Below are positions 1 through 10,977 of a DNA stretch of 64,000 nt, one piece after another; position 1 is the stretch's first letter; each line of letters starts with the position of its first letter. The stretch covers positions 3,782,001 to 3,846,000 of the forward strand of contig OZ024842.1 in assembly GCA_964017145.1 (NCBI GenBank), in the 5' to 3' direction. The notes under the pieces are model-generated. The model was not told where the DNA came from. It worked only from the letters and a program-made list of their open reading frames with translations, and did not search any database. This stretch comes from Agrocybe praecox (taxonomy: Eukaryota; Basidiomycota; Agaricomycetes; Agaricales; Agrocybaceae). The position numbers were made by a program, and so were the translations under genes.

Positions 1-305
1 TAGCAATCTACATCTCCATCTGTGAATATTTATTTAGGTGTCAAGAAGCGATTTGTCGTGAGTGGTGTTTAAATACAAGAATGGATTGAATACGGTGAGG
101 TTCACGTTAACGTTTACCCCTGAAGGCTCAGGCTCTATGACCTCTGATGCAATAACGCTAACTTGGTTCATGCGATTTCAGAAGAATGTTATTAACCGAT
201 CACAATCTAGGTGGTAATCGAATGGTAAGTAATACATGGATAGACAATCCTCGCGAAGTAACTAAATAAAGATTATCGATGAAAATACCAAGGTTCCCTC
301 GATGA
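1..305. repeat. 3' flank of an alpha NACHT copy lying left of the window
   Basis: The first few hundred bases match what follows the stop codons of alpha copies A (from 10346), B (from 21100) and C (from 39814), including the blocks 'catctgtgaatattta' and 'gaatacggtgaggttcacgt'. The simplest reading is that the window begins just downstream of a further alpha gene. No coding sequence is seen here. Confidence 0.75.
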
Positions 306-306
306 G

Positions 307-1080
307 CTACGTCGTAGACACCTTCGGTTTTTGCTTCTGAATCCGTTGTTTTGAAATTGGGTTTCCGTGACCTTGATCTAGAGAAGATATATTGGGAGCA
401 GCTGGCTGCAGAATATTTGTACTGCGTAGGTACATTTCCATTCTACGAAATGGGGGCTTTTTGAAGCGCTTGTTATCGTATAGAGATGAGTCCGATGTAG
501 GAATTCTAGTAAATGCTGAGCGGACCATAAGTCGAAACGAAGGCAAAAAAGACAGACCTCTTTGTGGATTGGCTGGTCAAGTATGAAAGGCATATTTCTA
601 CCAGATCTATGGACCACGACTTCTTTTTCTTCGCATAATACTCTTGCGCCAGCCCTTGATCTCAGAAAAATTGGCATAAAGGCGAATCTATCGTCTCATC
701 ATTTATCGGGCAAGGTCTTCCCTGAACCAAGTATCAAAAGATCTGATGTGTTGGTAGCGGATTTTATCATCGGGGAACTAGAGATGGACTGTTATTTTTA
801 TTTTTATTTTTAAAAAGCGGCAGTTATACACCACTTACTTCATTTTGTTGCCAAAACAGAAATTGGTTCACGTCAGTATCAGACGCATTCACGGTACTGC
901 GATTCACGCTCTGTTCTGGTTGCCGTTGAGACAACCTCTGGGCAAGCCGCTCGTTCGATCAAGATACAAATTACAAGTCCTTCAGATAATTTGCAACGGC
1001 GCAGTTTTAGTGAAGCATATTGATAACTCAGTAGGCGCTCACCTTTCCGAAGTCTGAATGTCTCGTCCGCACATCGTTGG
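307..1080 (-). pseudogene. Remnant of a beta-type NACHT gene (C-terminal part)
   Basis: The minus strand carries scattered pieces of the C-terminal half of the beta NACHT gene found intact at 43.6-41.2 kb. Recognisable pieces are the block around AQRCADETFRLRKG (about 1040-1100), a glutamine/arginine-rich stretch near 900-950, and a last-exon-like piece near 310-480. Compared with 40.1-41.4 kb it lacks at least two internal blocks: the exon containing HTLHKILQRFPMEKR and about 200 bases around the LNNSPGQW region. It cannot encode a NACHT domain. One base is informative: it keeps a CAG where the full beta gene has TAG. Confidence 0.7.
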
Positions 1081-1094
1081 GCCAAAATTTGAAT

Positions 1095-1430
1095 GAGCTT
1101 CTCCACGAAACGATCCAGGGTGGCGTCTAAGAAGCAAAGAAAGTAGTCATCGAACGAGTGAAAAAGGACGGGTTGGTGGATGTAGGTACCTTGAGAGTCG
1201 GCCTCGGACGTCATTGAGATGACTGTGCATTTGATTGTACACCTCAAGGCACCAAAAAATAGGTACGAGCTTGATTTTCTTGGTGAGATTCTGAATGGCT
1301 CCTGAAAGTACGTTGTGCTGAGTATTTCGGGCACACTAAGAACAGAAGTAAGCCAAGCCGATACGACACGAACACTCACATCACCTGCCACTGTGACGCG
1401 TACATATACGGGTCTCAAAATTGTACGCAA
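1095..1430. repeat. Duplicate of the region upstream of beta NACHT
   Basis: This stretch is closely similar to 43590-44000 (blocks 'gatccagggtggcgtctaag', 'caccaaaaaatag', 'cacatcacctgcca'), and its distal part matches 16470-16640. At about 1095 it is joined directly to the beta C-terminal remnant, so the sequence equivalent to 41420-43585 is missing here. Confidence 0.8.
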
Positions 1431-2850
1431 TGCGAGGGATAGAAGATGTGCGACGCAGCGTGGACGGAGACAGTAAACCTCTTGAATATGACGTCATTGT
1501 TTCTAGAAACTTACCCGCGTCGTTGTCCCATCTCCTTCAATTCCACCCCTCCCTCATCATCTCAGAGCCAACTCCAAAGGTAGTCCAACCCCCATCTTCG
1601 TCCAATTCTTTCCCACCGTGTTGTACCATCCCTTTCGCCCGGAAAAGGGTTACATGATTAAAGTATCGACTATTACTGCCATCCCTTCCTCTGTCATTGA
1701 CGATGACAATCTGGATCCACGACTCGCCCTCGATAATCTCATTACCTCCACATTTCCTTTCTCTCCCTTGTGCTTTATCCGCTCACCGCAGCTCAAGCTT
1801 CCACAATCCCTTTGAATGCGGACGCTGATGTCGGCATATTGATTGGAATGACGTCCTCCACCAACGACGACTGGCCCCAGATCCTCCAAGAGCAACTACC
1901 TTGCCCGGATTATTCACTTAGACACGATGCTCCTGGTTGGCGCTCATCGTTCCTTGCGACTCGTCTTTTGGCGAACATGTTTTTATTCGTCGTCCCGCTG
2001 TTGAGGCCCGCCGAGGGTGGGGAACTACATGAAGGCTCATCGTACTGGACAAATGCGGTTGGGAATTTGGGCTTCGGGCGTGTTATTCGGTTTTGTGGGC
2101 GAGCAATTGGAGGGCGTCAACACCAAGTACTATCGCCACCACTACGAACACGAACACGACCACCTCCGTGACCACCTTCATGACGGCTCTCCTCGTCATC
2201 GTCTCCATATTCCACGCACACATTCAAAAAAGTACTGCACCTCCACCGCCTCTCCTCATATACGTCCCTCTCTTTCGGAGGTACCATCCAGAATGTTCTT
2301 TCCTCCTAGCTCCCGTCCTTTCTTCTTCTTCTTTCTATTAGCACGTTCTCTCCCTTCTCTCTCTCCACTTCATGACACGCGTTTCTGTACAGCCATTCTT
2401 ATTCGATGGACGCAATGTGATGTATTTACACTGTTTTCCTCTTTCTCTCTCTCGATGCATTCTTGAAACTTCCATTCTCAAGCTTCTATCTCCTCAGTAT
2501 GATACTGCCGCTCTTTTGATTGTGAATTTATCTGCTGTTTTCTCATCTTCTTTCGATTCTCGGTTTCAACGTGGCTTCTTCGAATCTTCTGCAAACACCG
2601 GACATGTACCACTATCACTTCCACTTCCAGATCCGGCTTCAAACATTCAATCACGGGGCATGATGTATACCGCATCTCCCTTATACCTAATGCCCAGGCC
2701 TCTTTCTCATTACGCGTAAGTTTCTAGAAACAATTGCATTGGAATTGAGGGCCCCTTCTTGAACCTCAACTCCTGCCTCCAATCCCACCTCGGCTTTCTC
2801 CACGATAACCCATTTTGTCAGAGTCAATATATGCGTTGACGTTGAGGACG
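1431..2850. other. Unassigned region with no supportable gene
   Basis: Several open frames of 60-150 codons lie here on the plus strand, but they overlap in different frames, are rich in Ser/Pro/His and low in complexity, and show no family motif or consistent splice structure. The segment 2240-2560 is strongly pyrimidine-rich on the plus strand. It could be a decayed gene or 5' leader sequence. Nothing firm can be named. Confidence 0.4.
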
Positions 2851-2854
2851 GAAC

Positions 2855-4275
2855 TCGAGGTCAAATGCGCGTGTCATCCAGTATAAGGACTCGAATGTAT
2901 TCGGGCTCGAATCTGCGGAGCACATACAAAGTTTAGGATCAGTGGTAGCTTTCAAACGGGTTTGTCTTTCCGTCAACCACCTCAATTTGAACTTGACTCA
3001 TTTTTCCATTATTTGATAGGGTAGCACTGGAACCAGTCGTCCTCGCACGTTATAAGCACATCACGATCTCTCGTTCTCAGCAACATCGTGGTTCGGAGTA
3101 TGTCAGTTGGACGGAGAGTGGCGCGCGGCTCCATCCTGTCGCTGGTAGATATATGAGTTCTGAATCTTACACGCATATACAAGCTTCGCATGGGCCAGAC
3201 GGCAGACACATAGAGGTTTAAGCGCCTGGCCAACTCTTTGCATAGTAGACCATTACTGATTCCGTTTTCTCTGTGATTTTAGCCCTTTCTCTGATCACTA
3301 CGCCCTTCAAATATATTTTTTCCGGCAAACCTTGAAATATGTATTAACTCATCCAGTCCCCCAGGCTCGTTGCACTCCATATCGACAAGAACCTACAAAT
3401 GAACGAGGCCCGGTTTACTGGTACACCAAACATGTGCTACTCAGCGACTCAGTCACGACGCACATCACACGCATTTCTCCCTCGTCGCATTCGCCCTTGG
3501 TCTGGGGCCAAAACTCCGAGCTCGATGGTTTGACATCTTCTGGTTCTGTGAGGTACGTTTTCGAGTCAATATTCGTTCATTTGACTTACAGCGTATTCAT
3601 TTATAGCATCTCCTCGACACCCTACCTCATCCTCTACACAAGAGTTGTTGCCGATGTCATCATGTCATTTTCTTTCTTTCTTTCTTTAGGATTATGGCTC
3701 GACACCCCGCTACTCCCAGCTGACCCATGCTGGATTTATTCTCTATACGTTGGAGTCCGGACGCAGAATTGGTATTTCACCATCGGTGGCTGTGTCATTC
3801 GTTTATTTATAACTCGAATGTGGGTATTTTCTTTCTTTTCTTTTCTGCTTTTTATCTCGTTAATTGAATCATTTTTTGCCACTGAAATTAGGCTGTGAAC
3901 CGCTATAGTCGCAGGGCCAGCCTTTTCACCCCTCCATCGGAGCCCTTTTGCTCTGGGAGATGTTTTGTTTTGTCGGACTTGCATTTCCATCGTCGATGCT
4001 TGTGTCACAAATTGTTTATTTATAGCTCAGATGTGTTTACATATTCCTTTTTCTCTTTCTTTCTGCTTTCTGTCTGCTAAACGAACGAATTTTCTTTCTG
4101 AATATTAGGTGGCACGAGACTGAGAGGAGCGTCAACCACCGGTCTTCCTCCGAGCTCACTATTACGCTCGTGATGACCTCTGGAGTGGCTATGCGCTGGC
4201 ACTGGCTGCTCGCGAGTCTTTTGCAGTTCATCTGGTCTCGAAAATGGTCGTGTATTGACGTTGATTTATGAGCCC
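2855..4275 (+). pseudogene. Possible decayed, internally duplicated gene of unknown family
   Basis: Short exon-like frames with plausible splice sites occur on the plus strand, for example a frame around 2875-2960 and a terminal one ending at 4249 with ALALAAARESFAVHLVSK before a stop. Two blocks, about 3780-3905 and 3990-4115, resemble each other (both carry 'tgtttatttata' or a close form, a T-rich tract and an acceptor-like 'atta.g'), which suggests a local tandem duplication. I do not recognise the family. No continuous model could be built. Confidence 0.25.
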
Positions 4276-4620
4276 TCACAAACATGAGTTGCTTCCCCTT
4301 CCTCTATTATATGCAGCTAGAGATGGCTGGAAGGTTGCATAGGACAAGCAAAATTAGCTTCGCCCTGTTCTTTTTGAAAACTTTTCGAGACCCAGAAATG
4401 TACGTACTCCAAGACTTCAAAGGCAGTTATAGCTGAGCCAATATTGAGTAGGTTTTGCCAGATAGGTCTTTCCCAAAACGTCGACACGGACGATCAAACG
4501 ATTATCAATTCACATTATCACTGAACTAAAACTTTTCTCAAGCAAGAGCATGGTTATTAGACAGTACTCGGGCCTCTAAAATGTTTCAATATTGCTCACA
4601 TACCCGAACCTCTTTGTGAC
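4276..4620. other. Intergenic, nothing recognised
   Basis: No open frame with family resemblance and no repeat shared with other parts of the window were seen. Confidence 0.5.
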
Positions 4621-4639
4621 AGCATTTCGGAGCAATCAG

Positions 4640-5620
4640 ATGTGTCTTCGCGCAATGGTCGTTCAATCTTGGTCACGGTTCATAATTGGTGCTATCTGGT
4701 CACGGCATGGCACCCACCTTCCCATGGCTCGAAAACGCCAAACATTTTCACTCCTGGTGAAATAAAAGCGAATCTACGTGCAGTTATATTGGACGTGGAA
4801 AAACATCCGGAAAATGGAGAGAAAGCGGTGCCTATAGGTGCTTTAAATGCAGACGAACGTGATCGCTGGGCAGAGGTATGTTCTTGAGCTCAGCTTTGAT
4901 AACGTGTTGTTGACTGAGGAACGAACCAGAATCTTCGACACCTTATTTCTCTTTCTCCAATAAACCAACACTCTTATCAAGCGATGCTATGGCCTGTCAT
5001 GGCTCTTACTTTAGAATACACAACGTACAATATTCCGCCATCTTCCTCTTGCACCGATTCTCGACGTTCTCATTCTCGTAACCCTGCCCAAATGAGTCTT
5101 GATTCTCACCTGCACACCATGCGTGGGGGCTTCCGGAGAACATTCACCTGTTGACGCTTTAGTTCCCAGCTTTGTGGGTGATTGACAATAAAATCAAGAA
5201 GAAATGCGATGGTGCTATCCAACAGGCGAACGATATTGTCGATAATTCTGACGATAGTGTTCTGTGGTTTGACAACTTCGGCACAGAGTGGATACAAAAC
5301 TTCGGTGGGCACTGATTCGAATTTCTTGTCATGGTGTTTTATTCATCCCGCGTGCAGGCGGCTACAAATTATCTCCGGACGCTTTTATCGAGATGGAATT
5401 GCGACTTGCGTGGTATAAACTTTCGGGGAGAATTTACGGCAACTTACGAGACGGTCTTGACTCGAATGTTTAAACGGGGACGAACTGAGACGTTGAGATC
5501 ATATAGTCGCAAAAGTAGATTGTGGGTTCTCAGTATGATGGACTCTAAAGCAACAGTGTATGTAGCGCTGTATCTTCGCATAGTATCGCTATGCTCCATT
5601 CGGACCATTGCTTAGGCCAA
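4640..5620 (+). pseudogene. Carnitine acyltransferase-like pseudogene (C-terminal part)
   Basis: Family knowledge: choline/carnitine acyltransferases move acyl groups between coenzyme A and carnitine. The first exon-like frame (4642-4875) has the family pattern of a short beta-strand segment (SILVTVHNWCYLV), a variable loop, then PIGALNADERDRWAE, followed after an intron-like gap by NLRHLISLSPINQHS. Further on, SLDSHLHTMRGG occurs near 5100, and PDAFIEMELRLAWYK, GEFTATYETVLTRMF and WVLSMMDSKAT occur at 5370-5560. These lie in different reading frames, so several frameshifts are needed to join them. The N-terminal half is absent, and a minus-strand frame begins where homology stops. I judge it a decayed copy; the family call is moderately secure. 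Confidence 0.6.
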
Positions 5621-6729
5621 ACGAGACGCCCGTCCGGATTTATAGGGGCGGATATATTCTGGATCCAGGGATTTTCTTCGAGGAGCTTGTCCTTTCCCTG
5701 CAGCATCTTGAGAGTTGTAGCGTTGCGTTGGGCTTCGGCTCTGGTCTTTGAGTCACGCCCAAATGAAGTTATGGCAATGATTTCCTTGTTGTTCAGCTCC
5801 CTACTACCAGCGTCAATATCACCTGCACGGCCGGAAACTCGACTTATCTGACCCTTGGTATGAAACTCCCCATGGAGTCCGCTTACAGTTATCCTGATAG
5901 TTTAAATGGAAATTGAGAAAAGAGTCACACAGTGTGCTATATATGTTCCACCCATCTTGTCTCGACGGGAACGACTATTAAATTCCGTAGAGTTCAGACG
6001 CAGCTGATTGGTGCCTGAATCCATAGACTGTGTACATTTGTGTGTAGCTTGCGTCGGTTTCCTTTGCTCTCCTTTCAGAGAGTCGGTGGGCAGTTTGGCC
6101 AACAATTCGAGTTTCTAACATATTCGGCATCGTCGAGAGCAATAACTGGAGAGAGGAAAAAAGACACACCTTGGTATCCATAATTTCTGTATTTATTTTT
6201 TCAACTTTGTCAAAGACCTCTGTACCATTCCCATATCCTGGAAGCACCTGAGAGACCCACGCCCGTACGGCTAGATCAATGACGGTGTGCTGATCTTCCA
6301 GAAGATTGTAGACTAGTTGGGAAAAAGAATTTCAATGTTCCTAACATTGATCTTGATCTTGTGGATAAAATCGGGTCCTTTCCCGATGCAAGACTCGATA
6401 GTATAGAGGGGCTCACGGTTTTCGGGTCCGGGTGGAAAAGCGGATTGTATGTCGACACCGCGAGCGATGCGAAGGTTTATGGATTTGGCAAGCAACTGCT
6501 TATTCACTAAGCACTTGCCTGCCACCGGGGGCCGAGCGAATTCGACGATGCGACAGATATCCTTATCTGCGATGGAAATAGCGACGAGGCGTCTTCTTTT
6601 GTCGTAGCCGGGCGATATTCCCAAAGGGTGGGCATGATTGAAGCCTAGGTTGCGTCCAGGTGTCACCGCATCGGGTCGCGTCGAGTCATTATGTGCCACA
6701 TGAGAGTGACTTAAGCGTGACATGGACAA
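5560..6729 (-). CDS. Uncharacterised minus-strand gene or gene fragment
   Basis: A minus-strand start at 6729 opens a 138-codon frame. This appears to be spliced near 6315 to a segment containing LLEDQHTVIDLAVRAWVSQ and VFDKVEKINTEIMD (6180-6300). A further open minus-strand block at 5590-5850 contains AITSFGRDSKTRAEAQRN and LLEENPWIQNISAPINPDG. Amino-acid composition looks protein-like, but the part between about 5860 and 6110 has stops in all useful frames. I do not recognise a family. It may be one gene with unrecognised introns, two fragments, or a pseudogene. Confidence 0.35.
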
Positions 6730-6739
6730 ATCCAGGGTT

Positions 6740-7275
6740 ACGCGTTACGGCTGAGCGCTCGAGGCGCTTGAGCGACAACTGCATCTTGCCAAAAACTTGC
6801 TGAAAACCAACTAAACACACGCAAAAACCAGACTCATTCCTAGGAAAACTCAGTACTTACTTATGTTTTATCTTAAGTCTCACCTTAATTTTTTTTTCAA
6901 CATGTTACCCAACGTGAGTTCTTTGGCTAGCGTTACAACTTTACATCGACATCGTGAAACTTGACTAGCTGGGCCCCGCAGGAGTGTCCTCTATCTTAAT
7001 GACGGGGAGATTTGTACTTCAATAATTTCCAGCAAATCTTTCCGTTATTAAGAGATTCATGCAAAGTACTCGGGCGATGAAGGTACGCCGCATGATGTAT
7101 CAAAGTTATATTCCACTGGTTTTTAGTCGCTTTTCCTGCCAGTAAAATGGCCGGGGGTGGGGTACAGTTAGCGTTTATATTATCACAACGGTCTAGGTTT
7201 CTGGTGTCCCTAGGTTAGAGTTTCTCCAGTGTATCAATTAGGTATACTTATACTAGTGTACTTAGTCGCAGTTGC
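6740..7275. other. Intergenic, nothing recognised
   Basis: A/T-rich tracts occur, but no family-like frame. Resemblance to the other alpha modules begins only near 7280. Confidence 0.5.
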
Positions 7276-7279
7276 TTGA

Positions 7280-7480
7280 CATATGGGCCGGCCATTCCGA
7301 TGTTGGGACAATGTTGAATGGGAACTCCCCGGTAATGAAATCTTCAAGTTCTTCTATATTTGACTGATATTCGCAGGCACTGGTACGATAACAAGGGTAA
7401 ACAGTTCCACTCGACTGCTGTGCACGGTGTCGTGCTACTAAGCTTCCTTGCTTCGGCCCAGAAAACTGAACTGTGAGTGC
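7280..7480 (+). other. Conserved 5' segment of alpha NACHT copy A
   Basis: This block is shared with 18095-18290 (copy B) and 36838-37010 (copy C). It contains a GT donor-like 'ggtaatgaaatcttc', an acceptor-like 'attcgcag', an exon-like frame (HWYDNKGKQFHSTAV... in A) and a donor 'gtgagtg' at its end, whose acceptor precedes the alpha ATG. In copy C the frame is broken. It may be a 5' untranslated exon or the relic of an upstream coding exon. No family is recognised. Confidence 0.5.
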
Positions 7481-7533
7481 TTTAGTTGAATTTTGATGAC
7501 ATTGTTGTGAGGGAATGCTAAGCCAGAGTTAGG

Positions 7534-10345
7534 ATGAACAAAAACGAAACACCACTACAAGCCAATAATCAGCTTATCACTGGGGGTGTCCACAGCAACA
7601 CAAAATACGGAGATATTACAGTGTATGCAGACAACTCAACCGAGAAGGGTGCGTGATTTACGCCAAATAACTCAATATGGTTTACGGAGAGAAACGCCGT
7701 CTTCAGGAATTGACATCCTTCGCGCAAATGTTACACCTGGCGCGCACCACGATTCGGGGAAAGTTTACGAAAAACCTAAATGCCACCCAGGTACTCGAGA
7801 GGCAATCCTCAAAGAAATCATGAACTGGGTTAGAGATCCCATTTGCTCTTACCCTATATTGTGGCAGCACGGTCCCGCTGGCTCGGGCAAATCCAGTATC
7901 GCCCGTTCTGTAGCTGATATGTGCAAAAAGGAGGGACTGCTTGCCTCGGATTTCTTCTTTTTCCGAACAGACAACAATCTCAACAGTTCCGAACGTCTCA
8001 TAGCCACTTTAACATACCAAATCATGTTGGCTGTACCCGGCTTGCGTAACGCTATAGGCGCAGCCATCCTTCATGATCCTCTTATATTCTCTAACTCGCT
8101 GGAGTCTCAGCTGCGTACATTACTCGTCCAACCCATCGTTGCCGCATTCCCCATTCATATCACTCCACATGCACGACTGGTCATCCTCGACGGACTGGAT
8201 GAATGTGGCGACTCGGAAGCACAACAAGAGATCATATCAGCATTCACCTCTGCACTCACAGACCTATCGCTCCCATTCCGGTTCATGATTGCTAGTCGGC
8301 CTGAACAGGGTATCAGAGAGGCATTCAAATGCGAATCCACGAACTCATTGACATGGCAGCTCGTTCTTAATGATAAATACGAACCTGACGCAGACATCAG
8401 ACTATTTCTGAATGCAAGGTTTTCAGATATTAAGGCGACACATCCAGCAAGAAATGACCTCCCTCATTCATGGCCCTCCGAAGACAACATAACTTTCCTG
8501 GTTCAGAAATCCTCTGGGCAATTTATATACGCCTCTACAGTGATGAAGTTCATCAAATCACCACATTGCCTACCTGGCGATATGCTGGATATTGTTCTCA
8601 AAATGAGGCCTCGCCTCGACGGAAATTCACCGTATGCGGAACTCGATGCTCTATATACTCATATCTTTGAATCTGTCCATGATTTCGAAAAAGTGTGGCA
8701 GGTATTTGCTTGTCTGATCTGCTCCAAAATTGATTCGCGCAGAGTACCGAAAATACAAGCCCGCCGATTTGAACCCACTCTGTCCAATATCGAAAATTTT
8801 CTTGGCTTCCGACCCGGTCAACTTCAAGTCGCCTTAGTTGACCTACATTCAGTGCTTCACATCCCAGAGGATAACTCAGCTTCCGATGCAATTCGCCTTC
8901 TTCATGCATCATTACCAGACTTTCTCTGCGATGAAGAGAGGTCGAGCAAATTTTTCGTTGAGAAACGGAAAGCCCACGCTTTCTTGGCCCAGCGCTGTGG
9001 CGGTGTATTGATCTCAGGTATTCTATTCTTTAATCGTGTATTAGCCCTCACTGATTCATTTATGCAGGCAATTTTTCTTTTCCCATAGAATATGAATATC
9101 TGATTCACGGTTTTGTTATGCATTGCTCTGAAGCTGCGCCAACCCAGGAACTCCTGCATTTTTTAGAGGGGTTCCCATTCATTACTTGGTTAGACTTGCG
9201 CCTCAGCCGCAGGGTGGTCCATCGTACATTTTCAATGAGCGGGTCTACTGTCGATGCGTTCGATGCAGATTTTCGATGCCTGTTGAAATGGTTGAACAGC
9301 CAGGTTGGTTATCCTACAGTTCAAGACCAGTCAAAAGCCAACATCACTTTTATTTATTTCAGCCCCCAGATGGTCGACTATATTTGCAATACGTCAATAA
9401 CTTCGATGAATGGCTGAGATCGAAACTTATCGGCATCTCTAAGATCCATGCCTCTCGTTACCTCTTTGCAAGCCTTGCCTTGAATAATAATGTCTATAAC
9501 TGGGATAAGCTTGAAAGAATCATAAAACTCAGTTCAACAACTAATTCTTCCGACTGTGACGCTTTATATGAAGTTGCCTGGCTTCATGGTGGAGCGGGTA
9601 ATCCAGATGACGCGAACGGACTCCCTGAACCCAACGTGCCCGATTTACCCGTATACCAGTTTTTTTGGAATCATACACGGGCTAAGGAGCTTTATCCGAA
9701 GAAATCTTGGTTCATAGACCTTGCAACATTGAGCATAGGTCCGAGTTTGGCGTATTACGACAATGAGTACGTCTTCATTATTGCCGCTTTAACATAAAAA
9801 TATTATCTAACTGTTGAATTGATTTACACAGACCAATAGTATGGATACTGCTCCAAAGGATCATAGCTCATTTCCCAATGGATAGAGACATCTATAAACT
9901 TCTATTGGCAAAGATAGTTTATCCCCAGCCCGGATCCCAGTTTTCTTTCGAAGATGATGGACCCAGGTATGGGGAAACCGCGTATTCAAGGGCGTTCATG
10001 AGCGTAAAACAATTTATGAAGGTAAGTACACCATTCTAGTAAAAGTACACGTCGATGGTTATAATTTAAATTGCATATATCGGCTAGGACTACAAGTCGA
10101 CACATCAAGAAGAGGCACCGCAAGAAGAGGGACTGCAAGAATATGCACGGAAAGACATTGCGATTGAGGCAAGCGATGACCAAAGATCACTAGCCGAGAG
10201 CCAATACGAGATTCGACCTGGAACGGCAAAGAAATGGATTTCGAAGATTTCCAACATTATTTTATTCTTATATTATTCCTTAATTTTTGTTCCCTCCTTT
10301 TTTATTTCCAAGTTCAAATTCGTCTGGAGGAACAGAAACAAATAG
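7534..10345 (+). CDS. NACHT-domain STAND NTPase, alpha copy A, with C-terminal hydrophobic helix
   Basis: Six exons: 7534-7648, 7707-9017, 9068-9303, 9363-9766, 9832-10021, 10088-10345; total length divides by three and gives 837 residues. The start is the ATG just after a consensus acceptor and is conserved in copies B and C. An N-terminal motif (LITGG...GDITVYA, about 15-35) precedes a NACHT domain: Walker A GPAGSGKSSIARS (Lys about 100), Walker B VILDGLDECGD (about 197-207) and arginine finger-like FRFMIASRPEQ (about 229). A conserved C-terminal region without recognisable repeats follows (HGFVMHC, YQFFWNHTRAKE, FPMDRDIYKLL). NACHT proteins are signal-responsive switches that oligomerise on activation; in fungi many act in non-self recognition. 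The last exon has about 45 extra bases compared with B and C, encoding LFLYYSLIFVPSFFI, a plausible membrane helix. No inactivating change is seen. Confidence 0.85.
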
Positions 10346-10490
10346 ATAGCAACGGTGATATTTTACACCTACATCTGTGAATATATATTTGACTATCGAG
10401 AAACGATTTATTCGTGAGTGGTGTCTAAATACAAAAATGGATTGAATACGGTGAGGTTCACGTCAACCTTCAAATTTCAATTCCAATGCC
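10346..10490. repeat. 3' flank repeat of alpha copy A
   Basis: Matches the flanks after copies B and C and the left end of the window up to about 10475, where similarity ends abruptly. Unlike B and C, no beta-gene remnant follows, so the module is truncated here. Confidence 0.7.
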
Positions 10491-10649
10491 CGCAGCTTCA
10501 ATTCATACACCTCGACACGCCCATCGTAAATATCGTGCATACTTGAGGACAGTGGGGAGAACGACATCATGAACTCCATATTGGCAACACAGACTGGATG
10601 CAATTGTCAGTCGCTGTCGGCAGAGAAGAAATGGTGGCAACCAGCAAAC

Positions 10650-10968
10650 CCCCACCCTTCCGTCCTCTGACCCCTATCTTCGTCACGACTCACAAGAATT
10701 AATTGCGCATTTATCAAGGCATCAAAGTCAACTACGACCAGGCCCCAAACCGGAACGGAGCGTTCAGTGAAGTGAGGAACACTGGCTTTTAGGATCGTTT
10801 TCTTTTGACTATACTGCGAACTGTACTCGTTGAGGCGTTAAGAAATCGCCCACATCATCATCCCACTCGACTTTTCCTTCCTTCATGCTTTAAACCCCTC
10901 TGACTTCCACTAACCCCAATTCTGGTGGAGGAGACGCGTCAAACTTGAATTCGCTCATATTCGCCGGG
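10650..10968. repeat. Duplicated unknown segment, copy 1 (left half)
   Basis: Closely similar to 12776-13165: shared blocks include 'ttccgtcctctgacc', 'cacaagaattaattgcgcat', 'ggaacggagcgttca' and 'aaacttgaattcgctcatat'. The similarity resumes at 11843 on the other side of the transposable element. On the minus strand it carries the remains of the same frame seen in copy 2 (MSEFKFDAS, EVRGV, WDDDVGDFLTPQR), broken by stops. Confidence 0.75.
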
Positions 10969-10977
10969 AAATAGATC
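10969..10977. repeat. Left 9-base target-site duplication
   Basis: 'aaatagatc' directly left of the terminal inverted repeat; identical to 11834-11842. Confidence 0.85.

Noticed and set aside
3332..3898. 188-codon plus-strand frame as a membrane protein gene
   Set aside because: It contains intron-like signals, a pyrimidine-rich tail and a duplicated block, and shows no family motif; hydrophobicity comes from T-rich sequence.
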